Positions 1-9,778 of a DNA stretch of 64,000 nt are shown one piece after another (within the stretch, counting starts at the first letter, position 1; each line of letters starts with the position of its first letter). Source of the stretch: Fannyhessea vaginae DSM 15829 (GTDB lineage Bacteria > Actinomycetota > Coriobacteriia > Coriobacteriales > Atopobiaceae); the NCBI RefSeq assembly GCF_000159235.2, contig NZ_ACGK02000002.1:184522-248521 (forward strand), written 5' to 3'. A program made the translations under genes and the position numbers. Under the pieces are notes generated by a model. The model was not told the origin of the DNA and ran no database searches. It worked only from the letters and a program-made list of their open reading frames with translations.

Positions 1-1
1 A

Positions 2-988
2 ACTCAGGCTCATGTTAATACCCTTAGATCTTGGGGCTATTATGTTGTTGATCCTGCTTCAGGTCATCTTGCTTGTGGCTATAATGCCACAGGAAAGCTT
101 GTTGATCCTGTTGAGCTTGCTTGGTATGTTATGTGTATTGCACGTTGTTCTTCTGCTGATTTAGCTGGCAAAACTGTGGTGATTACGGCAGGCCCTACCA
201 GAGAGGCGCTTGATCCTATACGCTTTATTTCAAATCATGCCACGGGAAAGCTTGGTTATATGCTTGCGCGTACTGCTTGCGCCCAAAAAGCGCGTGTGGT
301 ACTGATTAGTGGTCCTTCTGTTTTGCCTCGGCCGTTCGTTGATTCGTTTATCTCTGTAGTAGATGGCAAACAGATGTATGAGGCAACGCTTGAAGCTGCT
401 AAGAGTGCTGATGTGATAATCTGCACGGCTGCAGTAGGGGATTGGCGCGCAGAAACAGTTGCTACGCAAAAAATCAAAAAGCCTCATGGTGAGTTTATAA
501 CTCATACGCAAAATTCAAATCCTGTGTCGCTTGATTGTGCTGACAGCACTCATACGCAAAATTCAAGTCCTGTATCGCTTAATTGTGCTGACAGTACTCA
601 TACGCAAAATTCAAGTCCTGTATCGCTTAATTGTGCTGACAGTACTCATACGCAAAACCCAAAGTCATATACACTTCGTCTTGTTGAAAATCCCGATATT
701 TTGCAAACGGTTGCGCGTCTGTACCCTCAAAAAATTGTTATTGGCTTTGCTGCCGAAACCGAGGATGTGGAGCACAATGCTGCTGAAAAATTAAAGTTTA
801 AGCAATGTACGTGCATTATTGCTAATGATGTATCAAAAGCTGAATCTACCTTTGGCGCACAAACCGACAAAATTACCATCGTATATCCCGATCATCTTAT
901 ACACCACGATACACAAGAGTTGCCCGAAGTTGCACGCGTTATTCTTAACGAAGTAAAGTCTTTGTTGCATATACAAACAAGTGCATAA
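2..988 (+). CDS. coaBC: Bifunctional phosphopantothenoylcysteine decarboxylase / phosphopantothenate-cysteine ligase, 3' part
   Basis: The frame is open from the first base, so the start lies upstream; a Met at 131 is internal. The visible N-terminal part (…HLACGYNATGKLVDP…) matches the end of the CoaC flavin-dependent decarboxylase domain. The CoaB ligase domain follows, with TAGPTREALDPIRFISNHATG (CTP/phosphopantothenate site), AAVGDWRA, the KIKK motif and GFAAET. CoaBC makes 4'-phosphopantetheine from phosphopantothenate and cysteine on the way to coenzyme A, in the cytosol. Oddity: between KIKK and LRLVENPDIL, where most CoaB proteins have only a short loop, sits an insert of about 55 residues built from 16-residue tandem repeats. 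ABC-F starts 41 bp downstream. Confidence 0.93.
   Translation, partial: TQAHVNTLRSWGYYVVDPASGHLACGYNATGKLVDPVELAWYVMCIARCSSADLAGKTVVITAGPTREALDPIRFISNHATGKLGYMLARTACAQKARVVLISGPSVLPRPFVDSFISVVDGKQMYEATLEAAKSADVIICTAAVGDWRAETVATQKIKKPHGEFITHTQNSNPVSLDCADSTHTQNSSPVSLNCADSTHTQNSSPVSLNCADSTHTQNPKSYTLRLVENPDILQTVARLYPQKIVIGFAAETEDVEHNAAEKLKFKQCTCIIANDVSKAESTFGAQTDKITIVYPDHLIHHDTQELPEVARVILNEVKSLLHIQTSA
500..660 (+). repeat. 48-bp tandem repeat inside coaBC (about 3.3 copies)
   Basis: Units start at 500, 548, 596 and 644 (the last is partial). Copies 2 and 3 are identical over 48 bp; copy 1 differs at four positions. Each unit encodes THTQNSSPVSLNCADS or a close variant, so copy-number change keeps the reading frame. 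It lies in the loop after the KIKK motif of the ligase domain. Confidence 0.95.
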
Positions 989-1029
989 CACAAGGCTCAT
1001 GGTACGAAAACATTAGTTAAAGGAACGCA

Positions 1030-2847
1030 ATGTCAGTTGTTATAAGTGCAGATAAAATATGTGTTGAACGCTCTGCAAAGGTTTTACTTTCGAAAGTGTC
1101 GCTTGGAGTAAGCGCAGGCGATACCATAGGCGTGGTTGGCCAAAACGGCGGAGGAAAATCAACGCTTCTGCAGGTGCTTGCGCATATTATGGAGCCCGAT
1201 AGTGGAAGCGTGATAACTCGTAATGCTTCTTCCATTGGTTATCTTGCGCAACGCGATGCATTTAAGGATAGCGATCTTGTTCGCGATGTTGTATTTCAGT
1301 CTCTTGAAACATACGAATGGGCACAAGATCCTCTTAAGCGCTCTCTTATTAATCGTTTGCTGCAAGATGTTTCATTTGATACTACTATATCTAAACTCTC
1401 TGGTGGCCAGCGTCATCGCTGTGATTTGGCGCGTGTACTCCTTGGATCATGGGATGTGTTGCTGTTGGATGAGCCTACCAATCATCTGGATATGACAACC
1501 ATTGCATGGCTTGCTTCTTATCTCAAAGATCGTAAGCGTATTCATGGATTAAGCTCGGTTATCGTTACGCATGATCGTTGGTTTTTAGACGAGGTATGCG
1601 ACCACATGTGGGAAGTCCACGACGGCTGCGTTGACCCATTTGAAGGTGGATATAGCGCCTATATTCAACAACGTGTTGAACGGGAGCGGCTGACAGAAGT
1701 TGCGGAAACTAAACGTCAAAATATGTTACGAAAAGAGCTTAATTGGCTTGCTCATGGTGCTAAGGCTCGCAGTTCAAAGCCTAAATTTAGGGTTGAAGCT
1801 GCCTTAGAGATGGTTGCGTTGGACCCGCCACTAAGAAATTCTATTGAGCTTAAGGCTCTAGCTGCAACGCGCTTAGGAAAACAAGTTATAACACTTGAGC
1901 ATGTTGGGTGCGCTTATGGTTCTCATCAGGTAATTAAGCCTCTCGATTGGATCATAGGGCCTGGTGAGCGCATTGGCATTGTGGGAGAAAACGGAAGCGG
2001 TAAATCATCTCTTTTACGGATCATGACGCTTAAGCAAGTTCCCTCACAAGGTGTGGTAAAAGTGGGAAAATCCGTTGTATTTGGCATAGTTGACCAGCAC
2101 TTGTCATGTTTTGCTCACAAGGAAAACCAAACGGTTGAGCATGTGTTGGCACGCTCAAAATCAAGTGTGTATATTGATGGCAAAAGTTATACACCCATGC
2201 AGCTTTTTGAACGACTTGGTTTTAGAAATCTTGATCAAAAAAGTCGTTTATGTGATTTGTCGGGTGGGCAATTGCGCCGTTTAGCTCTTATGATTACACT
2301 ATTGGAACAACCTAATGTTTTAGTGCTTGACGAGCCTGGAAATGATTTAGATACCGATATGCTTGCTGCGCTTGAGGATGTTTTGGATTCGTGGGCTGCA
2401 ACACTTCTTTTAGTTACACACGATCGTCATCTTATGGAGCGTGTTTGTGACGATATTTATGCTTTGCTCAATGGAGACCTTATTCATATGCCTCGTGGCA
2501 TAGACGAATATATGCAGCGTCTTATCTCACAAGATAATGACGCAAGTTCTTCTCATGCACTTGATGCTAGTTCAATGCCAAAAAACAAAGATCGTGCAGC
2601 AAAACAGCAACGAGCTTGTGATGGTGTTTCGCGCTATGAGCTTAAAAAACAATGTGACGCCGTTTTAAGAAAGCTTACCAAGCAACAAGATGAACCAGAT
2701 CGAATTCAACAACTTATGCAAGCATGTGATGGATCAGACTATGAACAACTTGCAAAATTACAAAAACAGTTAAGTGAGGCGCAGAGGTTAGTTGATGAAC
2801 TAGAAACTCAGTGGCTTACGCTTTCTGAAAAACTTGAATCACTTTAG
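1030..2847 (+). CDS. ABC-F family ATPase (Uup-like, two nucleotide-binding domains)
   Basis: A 605-residue soluble protein with two ABC cassettes and no membrane segment, the ABC-F layout. NBD1 has Walker A GQNGGGKST (about 37-45), LSGGQ (about 122) and LLLDEPTNHLD. NBD2 has GENGSGKSS (about 318), LSGGQ (about 410) and VLVLDEPGNDLD, where the usual TNHLD is altered. A charged, helical C-terminal tail (about 540-605) looks like the coiled coil of Uup-type proteins. ABC-F proteins act on ribosomes, or in Uup on DNA transactions; which applies here cannot be told. The ATG at 1030 follows an AAAGGAA ribosome-binding site. The exporter gene begins 3 bp after the stop. Confidence 0.88.
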   Translation: MSVVISADKICVERSAKVLLSKVSLGVSAGDTIGVVGQNGGGKSTLLQVLAHIMEPDSGSVITRNASSIGYLAQRDAFKDSDLVRDVVFQSLETYEWAQDPLKRSLINRLLQDVSFDTTISKLSGGQRHRCDLARVLLGSWDVLLLDEPTNHLDMTTIAWLASYLKDRKRIHGLSSVIVTHDRWFLDEVCDHMWEVHDGCVDPFEGGYSAYIQQRVERERLTEVAETKRQNMLRKELNWLAHGAKARSSKPKFRVEAALEMVALDPPLRNSIELKALAATRLGKQVITLEHVGCAYGSHQVIKPLDWIIGPGERIGIVGENGSGKSSLLRIMTLKQVPSQGVVKVGKSVVFGIVDQHLSCFAHKENQTVEHVLARSKSSVYIDGKSYTPMQLFERLGFRNLDQKSRLCDLSGGQLRRLALMITLLEQPNVLVLDEPGNDLDTDMLAALEDVLDSWAATLLLVTHDRHLMERVCDDIYALLNGDLIHMPRGIDEYMQRLISQDNDASSSHALDASSMPKNKDRAAKQQRACDGVSRYELKKQCDAVLRKLTKQQDEPDRIQQLMQACDGSDYEQLAKLQKQLSEAQRLVDELETQWLTLSEKLESL

Positions 2848-2850
2848 AGC

Positions 2851-4734
2851 ATGACGTTTAACGAGATACATGCTCATCGTTCGTTTGGAGTGGGTATGTT
2901 TTACATGCTAAAACGCTTTGTAATGCCATACAGATTGCAAGCATTATGTGGTATGACAGGAAAAGCAGTAGAAGTTATTTTTGAGGTCATAACGCCATAT
3001 TTTGTTATGCGCCTGATTGACGAAGGCATCATGGGCCATAGTTTTACGGTTTGTATGTACTACGGTGCATGGTTGGTAGCTGCAGCTGGTATTAGTTATG
3101 GCGCAACGCTAATTTGTCAATCAGTTGCTGCACAGGTTTCTGTGAATGTTGCCTGCGACGTGCGCCGTGAACTTTTTTCAGAAATTTCAACCCTGCCGCT
3201 TTTATCCTTGCATAAATTTTCTACCTCAACGCTGGTAAATCGATCCATTACTGATGTTAATCAAATACAACTTATGATTGCGCTTGCCATTAGGCAACTT
3301 ATTCGCTGTCCTTTGTTAGCAATTGCATCAATTGTCTCTGCACTGATTTTGAACTGGCGTTACGGATTGATTTTTTGTATTTGTATTCCACTCGTGGCAC
3401 TTATTTTTGCGTGGGCAATTCAAAGACTCTCACGTATGTTTACGCTGTTACAGCGTACGCTTGATACCTTAAGCGATCATGTATTGCAAAATTTGGAACT
3501 TGTTGAACTTGTAAGAGCGTATCGTACACAAAAGATAGAAATGCAGCGTTTTGAAAATGATCATCAACACTATACACAGCTTCTTGAAGCAACAAGCCGC
3601 ATTTCTGCGCTTTTGTCTCCAGTAACGTTTGGAATTATGAATATGGGCATTATGATGCTTATGTATGTGGCGTCGCTGCGTGGATATGCACTTTTTTCGA
3701 TGTTCAACATTTCTCAAGGTACCTTAGTTGCTTTGATAAACTATATGACGCAAACACTTTTGGCAATTGTCTATATTTCAAACCTTATGTTGGTATTTAC
3801 CAAAGCCTCCGCTGCCTCTGCGCGCGTCATGGAAATCTGTACCTGCAAGGATTCAACGTCAGCAGATCATGCCCTTGCTGCCGATGCCTTGGTAGATGCT
3901 TCTGTATCAACGAACGCTCAATACGTTTTAGAGCATGTGAGTTTTACCTATAACCCTTGTAGTTGCACAAGTACGCAAGCTGCAGGTACTAAGGGCGCGT
4001 GTTTGTGTGGGGTGTCCAAAGATAAAGAATCAACAGCCGAAGAAGGTTTTGCTCTTACCGATATTACCTGCACGATTCCTGCACACGGCTTTATTGGTGT
4101 TGTTGGATCGGTTGGGTCGGGAAAGTCAACGCTTTTAGCACTTTTAGCTCAGCTGTATGCTCCTCAAAAAGGTGTAATTCGTTTTGGTGGATACGATCTT
4201 TCACAGCTTTCTTCTAACGTATGTTCACAAAACATATGCTATGTACCTCAAACAACTGAGCTGTTACAAACTTCAATTCGTGATTTTATATCTCTTGGTA
4301 ATGATACGTTGACTGATGCAGATATAAACAATGCGCTTAAGCAGGCGTGCGCGTTTGATTTTGTTCGCAGCCTTGACAAAGGAGTTGATACCTTTGTTAC
4401 TCACGGCTCGGCTCAAATGTCGGGTGGTCAAAAGCAGCGTTTAGCACTTGCTCGGGCATTTGCTTCGCGCGCGTCACATATTTTATTAGATGATAGTTTA
4501 TCGGCGCTTGACGCACTTACCGAGCAAAAGGTTGCACAACATCTTCTTAACCGAGCCAAACAGAGCTGCGTTATGCTTGTATCTCAGCAGATAAGTCATG
4601 TGAAATGCGCAGATATGACTTTGGTTTTAGATAAAGGACACCTGGTTGGTGTGGGCACGCATGCAGAGCTTTTACAGTCATGTAAGGTGTATCAGGAGCT
4701 TTATGAAACACAACATGCGTATACGCGAGAATGA
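2851..4734 (+). CDS. ABC exporter half-transporter A (degenerate catalytic site)
   Basis: A 627-residue half-transporter: six-helix type IV exporter domain (about 20-330), then an ATPase domain. Walker A is GSVGSGKST (about 418) and the signature is canonical MSGGQKQR. The Walker B end reads LLDDSLSALD, with Asp for the catalytic Glu, and the switch residue is Gln (VSQQIS) instead of His. This is the non-hydrolysing half typical of heterodimeric exporters, and the next gene is the partner. Cys-rich stretches (NPCSCTST, GACLCG) are inserted at the start of the ATPase domain. The ATG at 2851 is 3 bp from the previous stop; an ATG at 2896 has a better GGAG spacing and may be the true start. Substrate unknown; multidrug or peptide export is possible. 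Confidence 0.88.
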   Translation: MTFNEIHAHRSFGVGMFYMLKRFVMPYRLQALCGMTGKAVEVIFEVITPYFVMRLIDEGIMGHSFTVCMYYGAWLVAAAGISYGATLICQSVAAQVSVNVACDVRRELFSEISTLPLLSLHKFSTSTLVNRSITDVNQIQLMIALAIRQLIRCPLLAIASIVSALILNWRYGLIFCICIPLVALIFAWAIQRLSRMFTLLQRTLDTLSDHVLQNLELVELVRAYRTQKIEMQRFENDHQHYTQLLEATSRISALLSPVTFGIMNMGIMMLMYVASLRGYALFSMFNISQGTLVALINYMTQTLLAIVYISNLMLVFTKASAASARVMEICTCKDSTSADHALAADALVDASVSTNAQYVLEHVSFTYNPCSCTSTQAAGTKGACLCGVSKDKESTAEEGFALTDITCTIPAHGFIGVVGSVGSGKSTLLALLAQLYAPQKGVIRFGGYDLSQLSSNVCSQNICYVPQTTELLQTSIRDFISLGNDTLTDADINNALKQACAFDFVRSLDKGVDTFVTHGSAQMSGGQKQRLALARAFASRASHILLDDSLSALDALTEQKVAQHLLNRAKQSCVMLVSQQISHVKCADMTLVLDKGHLVGVGTHAELLQSCKVYQELYETQHAYTRE

Positions 4735-4819
4735 CTTGTTGTTATGGTAGACGCAGGTAATACCTGTAATTTTGAGTACGCAATAAAATGAGCAAACATC
4801 AAAAAAGGAATTGGATGCG

Positions 4820-6859
4820 ATGAAAAATCCTTATGTTGCAGCTGGTTCGGCACAAACTATAGTTTCTAATACACAAAATTCGCAGGCCTCTGGCTCGAGT
4901 GCTGCACATTCTAAGACGGATGCGCTTGTTTTTCATGCTCTTAAGCCCAAGCGCTCAGAACTTGTGCGTTTTCTTATGCCTTTTTTTAAGCCTAAAACAG
5001 TTTCATTTATACAAAGCATCGTATTGTGTACGCTGGCTTCATGTTGTTCTTTTAGCATTCCGCTTTGTATTGGTTTATCAGTTGATGCGCTTTTTACGCC
5101 GGGGATGCCGTCTCTACCAACGTATTTGCTTCTTCTGCTTGTCTCAATTATGGCAAGTGCTCTGTTTGAATGGACAGGCGTTGTGCGTTTTACCCATGCC
5201 TGCGTGCAAAGTATTCGTGCTCTCAGAAGTAGATGTTTTGCGCTCATTCAAAATATACCGCTTACCTATATCACTAAAGATGTGGTAAGTGATATTCACA
5301 ACCGTCTTATTATGGATTGTGATCAAATATCTGATGGTCTTATCCTTGCGCTTAACCAAAGCGTACGAGGGCTTATCATTGTTGTGGGTTCGTTTGTATG
5401 CATGTGCTTGTTGTGCTGGCAGATGGCTCTTATCATTATTGTTCTGCTGCCTTGTTTTATGTTTATCAATTCCTATATTGCCTCTCGTGGACAGTCCTAT
5501 TTTGAGGCACAACTGCACGCACAAGAAAACATGATGCAGTTCATTCACGAAAGCGCGCGTATGCAAAAATTGTTACGAACAACCAACTCTTTTCGTGCGC
5601 GCTCGCAACAGTTTTGCGCACTTAATCACAAGGTTGAAGTACAAGCAAAGCGTGCTCAGTTTTTGAGTTCGTTAGCAAATCCTACCACGCGCCTTATTCA
5701 AAATCTTTTATATGCATTTGTGGTAACATTTGGCGCGTTTTGCGTGGTAACGCAACAATTTGGGTACTTAAGCGTTGGTGCTCTGGTGAGCTTACTGGTG
5801 TATACGCAACAGCTTACTAAGCCAATTAACGAACTATCCGGATTGTCTACGCAAATTCAAACGGCCTATACCTCAATGATCAGAATTGTTCAGCTTCTTA
5901 TGTTTGCAAAAACTTATGAGAACAATTCAGATGAGGCCTTTGATGGTAACTCCGTGCTGCGCGCAGCTACAAACACTGCGTCTGTTCGTGCTACAGGTGA
6001 TACATCCAATGCATGTGACCCGTGCGACCCTTGTGACCCGTGTGACCCGTGCGATACACGCCATTCTCACGATGTGTACTATGCTCATCGCATATGCAAT
6101 ACGCCTACACATGTAAGCACATCTCACGCACCGCTTTTGAAAGTCTCAAACATTTCTTTTTCTTACGATGGAACGCATAATGTTATCCACGATCTTTCGT
6201 TTGAGGTATATCCCCATCAAACATTGGCTTTAGTAGGTCATACGGGCTGTGGTAAATCAACTTTGCTTCACCTGCTTATGCGCCTGTATCCGCTTGGATC
6301 GGGTGAGATCTATTTTAGGGAAGTGGCGTATCGTCAACTGAGTGCGCAAGAGGTTCGCAAACATTTTGGTATGGTTTTGCAAGATGTAAGCCTTATAAAT
6401 GCAAGCGTATACGAAAATATTGCCTATGGAAGTTCAAACGCCACGCCTGAATATATTCGTTCGGTTGCAAGTAAAGTGGGAGCGCATGATTTTATCTCAC
6501 AGTTGCCACAAGGTTATGACACGCATCTTTCTCAAAACGATACGCGACTTTCAAAAGGACAAATTCAGCTCATTTGCATTGCTCGTGCGCTGGTGTTTGA
6601 TCCCGAGATCTTGCTTTTGGATGAGCCTACAAGCTCGCTTGATACGCGTAGTGAGGCTCAAGTAACGCAGGCTTTACAAAAGTTGATGGAGAGGCGCTCT
6701 TGTATTGTGGTAGCGCATCGGCTTTCTACAATTAAGGATGCTGATCATATAATTGTTATGGACAAAGGGTCTATGGTTGAGCAGGGAACGCATACTGAGT
6801 TACTTGCAAAACATGGCGAGTATGCGCAACTGTTTGCCTCACAGTTTGACAATGCATAG
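4820..6859 (+). CDS. ABC exporter half-transporter B (catalytic half)
   Basis: Partner of the preceding gene. A polar tail of about 45 residues precedes six membrane helices, then an ATPase domain with Walker A GHTGCGKST (about 473), degenerate signature LSKGQIQ (about 577), intact LLLDEPTSSLD with catalytic Glu, and intact AHRLS switch His. Combined with half A this gives one complete ATP site (B Walker motifs + A signature) and one degenerate site (A Walker motifs + B signature). A Cys/Asp/Pro-rich linker with (CDP)4 lies before the ATPase domain. ATG 4820 is chosen because AAGGAA at 4806-4810 is 9 bp away; the in-frame TTG at 4811 directly abuts that site. Confidence 0.89.
   Translation: MKNPYVAAGSAQTIVSNTQNSQASGSSAAHSKTDALVFHALKPKRSELVRFLMPFFKPKTVSFIQSIVLCTLASCCSFSIPLCIGLSVDALFTPGMPSLPTYLLLLLVSIMASALFEWTGVVRFTHACVQSIRALRSRCFALIQNIPLTYITKDVVSDIHNRLIMDCDQISDGLILALNQSVRGLIIVVGSFVCMCLLCWQMALIIIVLLPCFMFINSYIASRGQSYFEAQLHAQENMMQFIHESARMQKLLRTTNSFRARSQQFCALNHKVEVQAKRAQFLSSLANPTTRLIQNLLYAFVVTFGAFCVVTQQFGYLSVGALVSLLVYTQQLTKPINELSGLSTQIQTAYTSMIRIVQLLMFAKTYENNSDEAFDGNSVLRAATNTASVRATGDTSNACDPCDPCDPCDPCDTRHSHDVYYAHRICNTPTHVSTSHAPLLKVSNISFSYDGTHNVIHDLSFEVYPHQTLALVGHTGCGKSTLLHLLMRLYPLGSGEIYFREVAYRQLSAQEVRKHFGMVLQDVSLINASVYENIAYGSSNATPEYIRSVASKVGAHDFISQLPQGYDTHLSQNDTRLSKGQIQLICIARALVFDPEILLLDEPTSSLDTRSEAQVTQALQKLMERRSCIVVAHRLSTIKDADHIIVMDKGSMVEQGTHTELLAKHGEYAQLFASQFDNA
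6014..6049 (+). repeat. 9-bp tandem repeat (four units) encoding Cys-Asp-Pro
   Basis: Four 9-bp units (TGTGACCCG with third-position changes) encode CDPCDPCDPCDP in the linker ahead of the ATPase domain of exporter half B. The units keep frame. The third-position variation suggests the repeat is not brand new. Confidence 0.9.
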
Positions 6860-7022
6860 TTTATCGGGAGATAAAACAGAACTTTCTTGGAGGATGAGCA
6901 TAATTTTTAGTGTACGCGCTTTGTTGTGTACTTGTGAAAAATTGTGGAAGCTGTAAAGTTCAAGATGAACAATTCATAAACGTGTTACTATAAGTAGGCG
7001 CAAAACGTAGTTTTGTATATTT

Positions 7023-7099
<77 letters not shown>

Positions 7100-7110
7100 C
7101 GTGATTTTTA

Positions 7111-7137
7111 ACGGCCGAAGTTCTCGGTCGTTTTTTT
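7111..7137 (+). terminator. Rho-independent terminator of tRNA-Pro
   Basis: Stem ACGGCCGA/TCGGTCGT (8 bp, one G-U) with loop AGTTC, followed by seven T. Confidence 0.9.
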
Positions 7138-7280
7138 ATGGAAGTATAGAGATATTTCAATATCAAGCACGTGTTTAACCTGTTTGACCTGCAACAGTTT
7201 TAGAACGCAACATCTCGGACAGATCATAGTACATCTCGTGTTTCACATATCTTATGCATAATAAATCTTATCCATAACAA

Positions 7281-7311
7281 ATCCCCCACGTGTTCAAAGC
7301 ACGTGGGGGAT
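7281..7311 (-). terminator. Perfect 12-bp hairpin at the 3' end of ftsH
   Basis: ATCCCCCACGTG and its exact complement are separated by TTCAAAG. It lies 43 bp past the ftsH stop on the minus strand. The T tract after it is weak (TTGTTA), so it may act as terminator and 3'-end protector, and could insulate the convergent tRNA unit. Confidence 0.7.
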
Positions 7312-7354
7312 CAAAATAGATTCTTAAGTACAAGACGCTTCTCACCACAAAAAA

Positions 7355-9262
7355 CTACTGGGTATCTGCGTTTGTGCTCGGAGCAAAACCATCTTTACGA
7401 TTGAGCATTTGCATAAACTCGTCACCTGTAATTGTTTCTTTAAGTTGTAAATATCTTGCAATTTCATGCAACTTAAATTTATATGCTTCAAGAGTTTTTA
7501 GCGCAGTTTCATGAGCTTCACGGATAAGATCTTGAATTTCTTTATCAATCTGCTGTGCTGTTCCTTCAGAACAGGTGAGCTCAGATCCTCCACCTAAGTA
7601 CTTGTTACGAGTTTGACCAAGGGCAACCATGCCAAATTGTGATGACATACCCAGCTGAGTTACCATGGCACGCGCAATTTTAGTAGCCTTTTCAATGTCG
7701 TCTGCCGCACCTGAGGACATATGACCAAATATAAGCTCTTCAGCAGCACGGCCACCGCATAATACCGCCAAACGCTGTTTGTATTCCTCTTTGGTTGTTA
7801 GGTAGCGCTGATCTTCTTCGGCTTGCATAGTAAAACCAAGCGCACCTGAGGTACGAGGAATAATCGTAATTTTTGAAACAGGGGAGCGCCCATTTTGAAC
7901 CGCCGCAACAATGGCGTGTCCTGTTTCGTGATAAGAAACAACTTTGCGTTCGTGTTCGGAAAGCACGGCTGTTTTCTTCTTTTCGCCAGCAACAACTACG
8001 TCTACTGATTCTTCGATATCACTTTGACTTACTCGGCTACGACCCATACGAACGGCACGCAGGGCTGCCTCATTTATCATGTTAGCGAGATCTGCACCCG
8101 AGGTACCTGGTGTTTGTCGAGCAACCTGAGCAAAGTCGATTCCTTGCTCCATCTTAACGTCGCTTGCATGAAGCTTAAGTATTGCTTCACGTCCTGTTAA
8201 ATCGGGGAGTTCTACAGGAATGCGACGGTCAAAACGACCAGGACGCAACAAGGCCAAATCAAGCGTTTCGGGACGATTGGTTGCTGCAAGTACCACAATG
8301 CCTTTATGGTTATCAAAACCATCCATCTCGGCAAGGAGCTGGTTAAGTGTTTGCTCGCGCTCATCGTTGCTGTTAACGCTTACGCCACGCTTTTTTCCAA
8401 CGGTATCAAGCTCATCGATAAAGATAATGCAAGGAGCTTTCTCTTTTGCCTGCTTAAAGAGGTCGCGAACTTTTGCTGCACCTCTACCTACAAACATCTC
8501 AACAAATTCAGAACCCGATATTTGGAAAAATGGCACTTTCGCTTCTCCTGCAACGGCGCGTGCTAGAAGCGTCTTTCCTGTACCTGGAGGTCCTACAAGC
8601 AAAGCGCCTTTAGGACAACGCGCTCCAATAGCTGCATATTTTTTAGGATTATCCAAAAAGCTTACAATTTCACGCAGCGAATCTTTTGCCTCATCTTGTC
8701 CAGCGACATCCTTAAAGGTTACCCCAGTTTCCTGACCTTTTACTTCTTTGGCATTCGATTTGCCAAATCCGCCACCAAAAGGTCCAAAACCGCCAAAACC
8801 TCCTCCAAAATTCATAGAAGGATTATCTTCGCCCATCTGCTTTTTAATACGACGATTAATAAGCCATCCGCCACCAAAAATAATGATAAACGGTGATAAA
8901 TTGATGAGTAACCAAATCCACATGTCCTTGCTGGTGTCAGGTATTTTGGCCGAAAAATCAACTCCTTGGGCTTCCATACGTTTAACCAGGCTCGAATCAT
9001 TAGGGAATTGAGTTGTCTCGTATGCTTTCTCGCCTGCGCCATCACTGGTCGTGAAACGCATAGACTTTGTTCCTGTATCAAGTTGGACTTTCTTTACTTC
9101 GCCTCGTTCAACTTTTTGCAGAAACTCACTATAGCTTACCTGTTCAACACGAGTTTCTCCCAGTGTTGGCATAAGTAGTGAGCGTGCAATAAAAGCAGCT
9201 ACCAACCCTATAATTAGATACAGAATAAGCTTTTGACGCTTGTTCTTGTTGTTTTGCACCAT
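7355..9262 (-). CDS. ftsH: ATP-dependent zinc metalloprotease FtsH
   Basis: 635 residues, normal FtsH length. It has an N-terminal membrane helix (about 12-31), an extracytoplasmic domain, a second helix ([19 protein letters not shown]), a Gly-rich linker, and an AAA+ module with GPPGTGKT, pore loop [12 protein letters not shown], Walker B IIFIDELD and arginine-finger region RPGRFDRR. The zinc protease motif is HETGH. FtsH degrades membrane and short-lived cytosolic proteins at the inner face of the membrane. The pore loop has Arg where many FtsH proteins have Val (GRGA for GVGA). Monocistronic; the start has an AAAGGAG-type site in the complement of 9263-9285. Confidence 0.97.
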   Translation of the reverse strand: MVQNNKNKRQKLILYLIIGLVAAFIARSLLMPTLGETRVEQVSYSEFLQKVERGEVKKVQLDTGTKSMRFTTSDGAGEKAYETTQFPNDSSLVKRMEAQGVDFSAKIPDTSKDMWIWLLINLSPFIIIFGGGWLINRRIKKQMGEDNPSMNFGGGFGGFGPFGGGFGKSNAKEVKGQETGVTFKDVAGQDEAKDSLREIVSFLDNPKKYAAIGARCPKGALLVGPPGTGKTLLARAVAGEAKVPFFQISGSEFVEMFVGRGAAKVRDLFKQAKEKAPCIIFIDELDTVGKKRGVSVNSNDEREQTLNQLLAEMDGFDNHKGIVVLAATNRPETLDLALLRPGRFDRRIPVELPDLTGREAILKLHASDVKMEQGIDFAQVARQTPGTSGADLANMINEAALRAVRMGRSRVSQSDIEESVDVVVAGEKKKTAVLSEHERKVVSYHETGHAIVAAVQNGRSPVSKITIIPRTSGALGFTMQAEEDQRYLTTKEEYKQRLAVLCGGRAAEELIFGHMSSGAADDIEKATKIARAMVTQLGMSSQFGMVALGQTRNKYLGGGSELTCSEGTAQQIDKEIQDLIREAHETALKTLEAYKFKLHEIARYLQLKETITGDEFMQMLNRKDGFAPSTNADTQ

Positions 9263-9778
9263 AAACGTTAACTCCTTTAATAAGGGATCGTAGATGTATA
9301 TATATGTATTTTAATACTTCTTGTTAGTGTATCGTTACTTGTTATTTTTTAGTATCCATCACATAGTAAATCCTCTATTTTGCGGGTTTGATGTACGTTC
9401 ATACATATTTCATATTGGATATTTGTATTGTACGCATGAGCTATAAAATGAATAAAAAAGAACTAATATCGAATAAAAAAGGAAACATACTTTGCTTATG
9501 TTCGCTTTTAAGAATATCGCGGGATAAAAAACTATTTACGATATATGCACGATAATTTTAGAAAACCGCAGGTAAATAAATTAATAATGTATAAACGAGC
9601 CACTTAGATAAAAACTTATACCGTTAACCGAGACTTCTACCATAAGATGGTCCATACTTTAATTATTGGATATACTCTCAATAGGTACACATTTTGTGTG
9701 CTCTTATTGATGTTGGAGTGCTAAGGTCTCTTTCCTTGTAGTAGAGCTTTGGCCTCAAATCGGATTACAGGAGGCATC
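9263..9778. promoter_or_regulatory. Divergent ftsH / arcA intergenic region
   Basis: 516 bp, very AT-rich, no convincing gene. Repeated TGAATAAAA-like and CGAATAAAA-like stretches (about 9449-9480) resemble halves of ArgR (ARG) boxes. Toward arcA there is TATACT (9671-9676) as a possible -10, then an imperfect hairpin with arms CAATA (9679-9683) and TATTG (9705-9709). ArgR control of arc genes is established in other bacteria; here it is inferred. Confidence 0.4.

Noticed and set aside
4750..4775. Terminator between the exporter halves
   Set aside because: CAGGT/ACCTG is only 5 bp with a poor T tract; the two halves are expected to be co-expressed.
6894..6956. 20-codon ORF with GGAGG directly before ATG
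   Set aside because: The ribosome-binding site touches the start codon (no spacing), and the product has no recognisable pattern.
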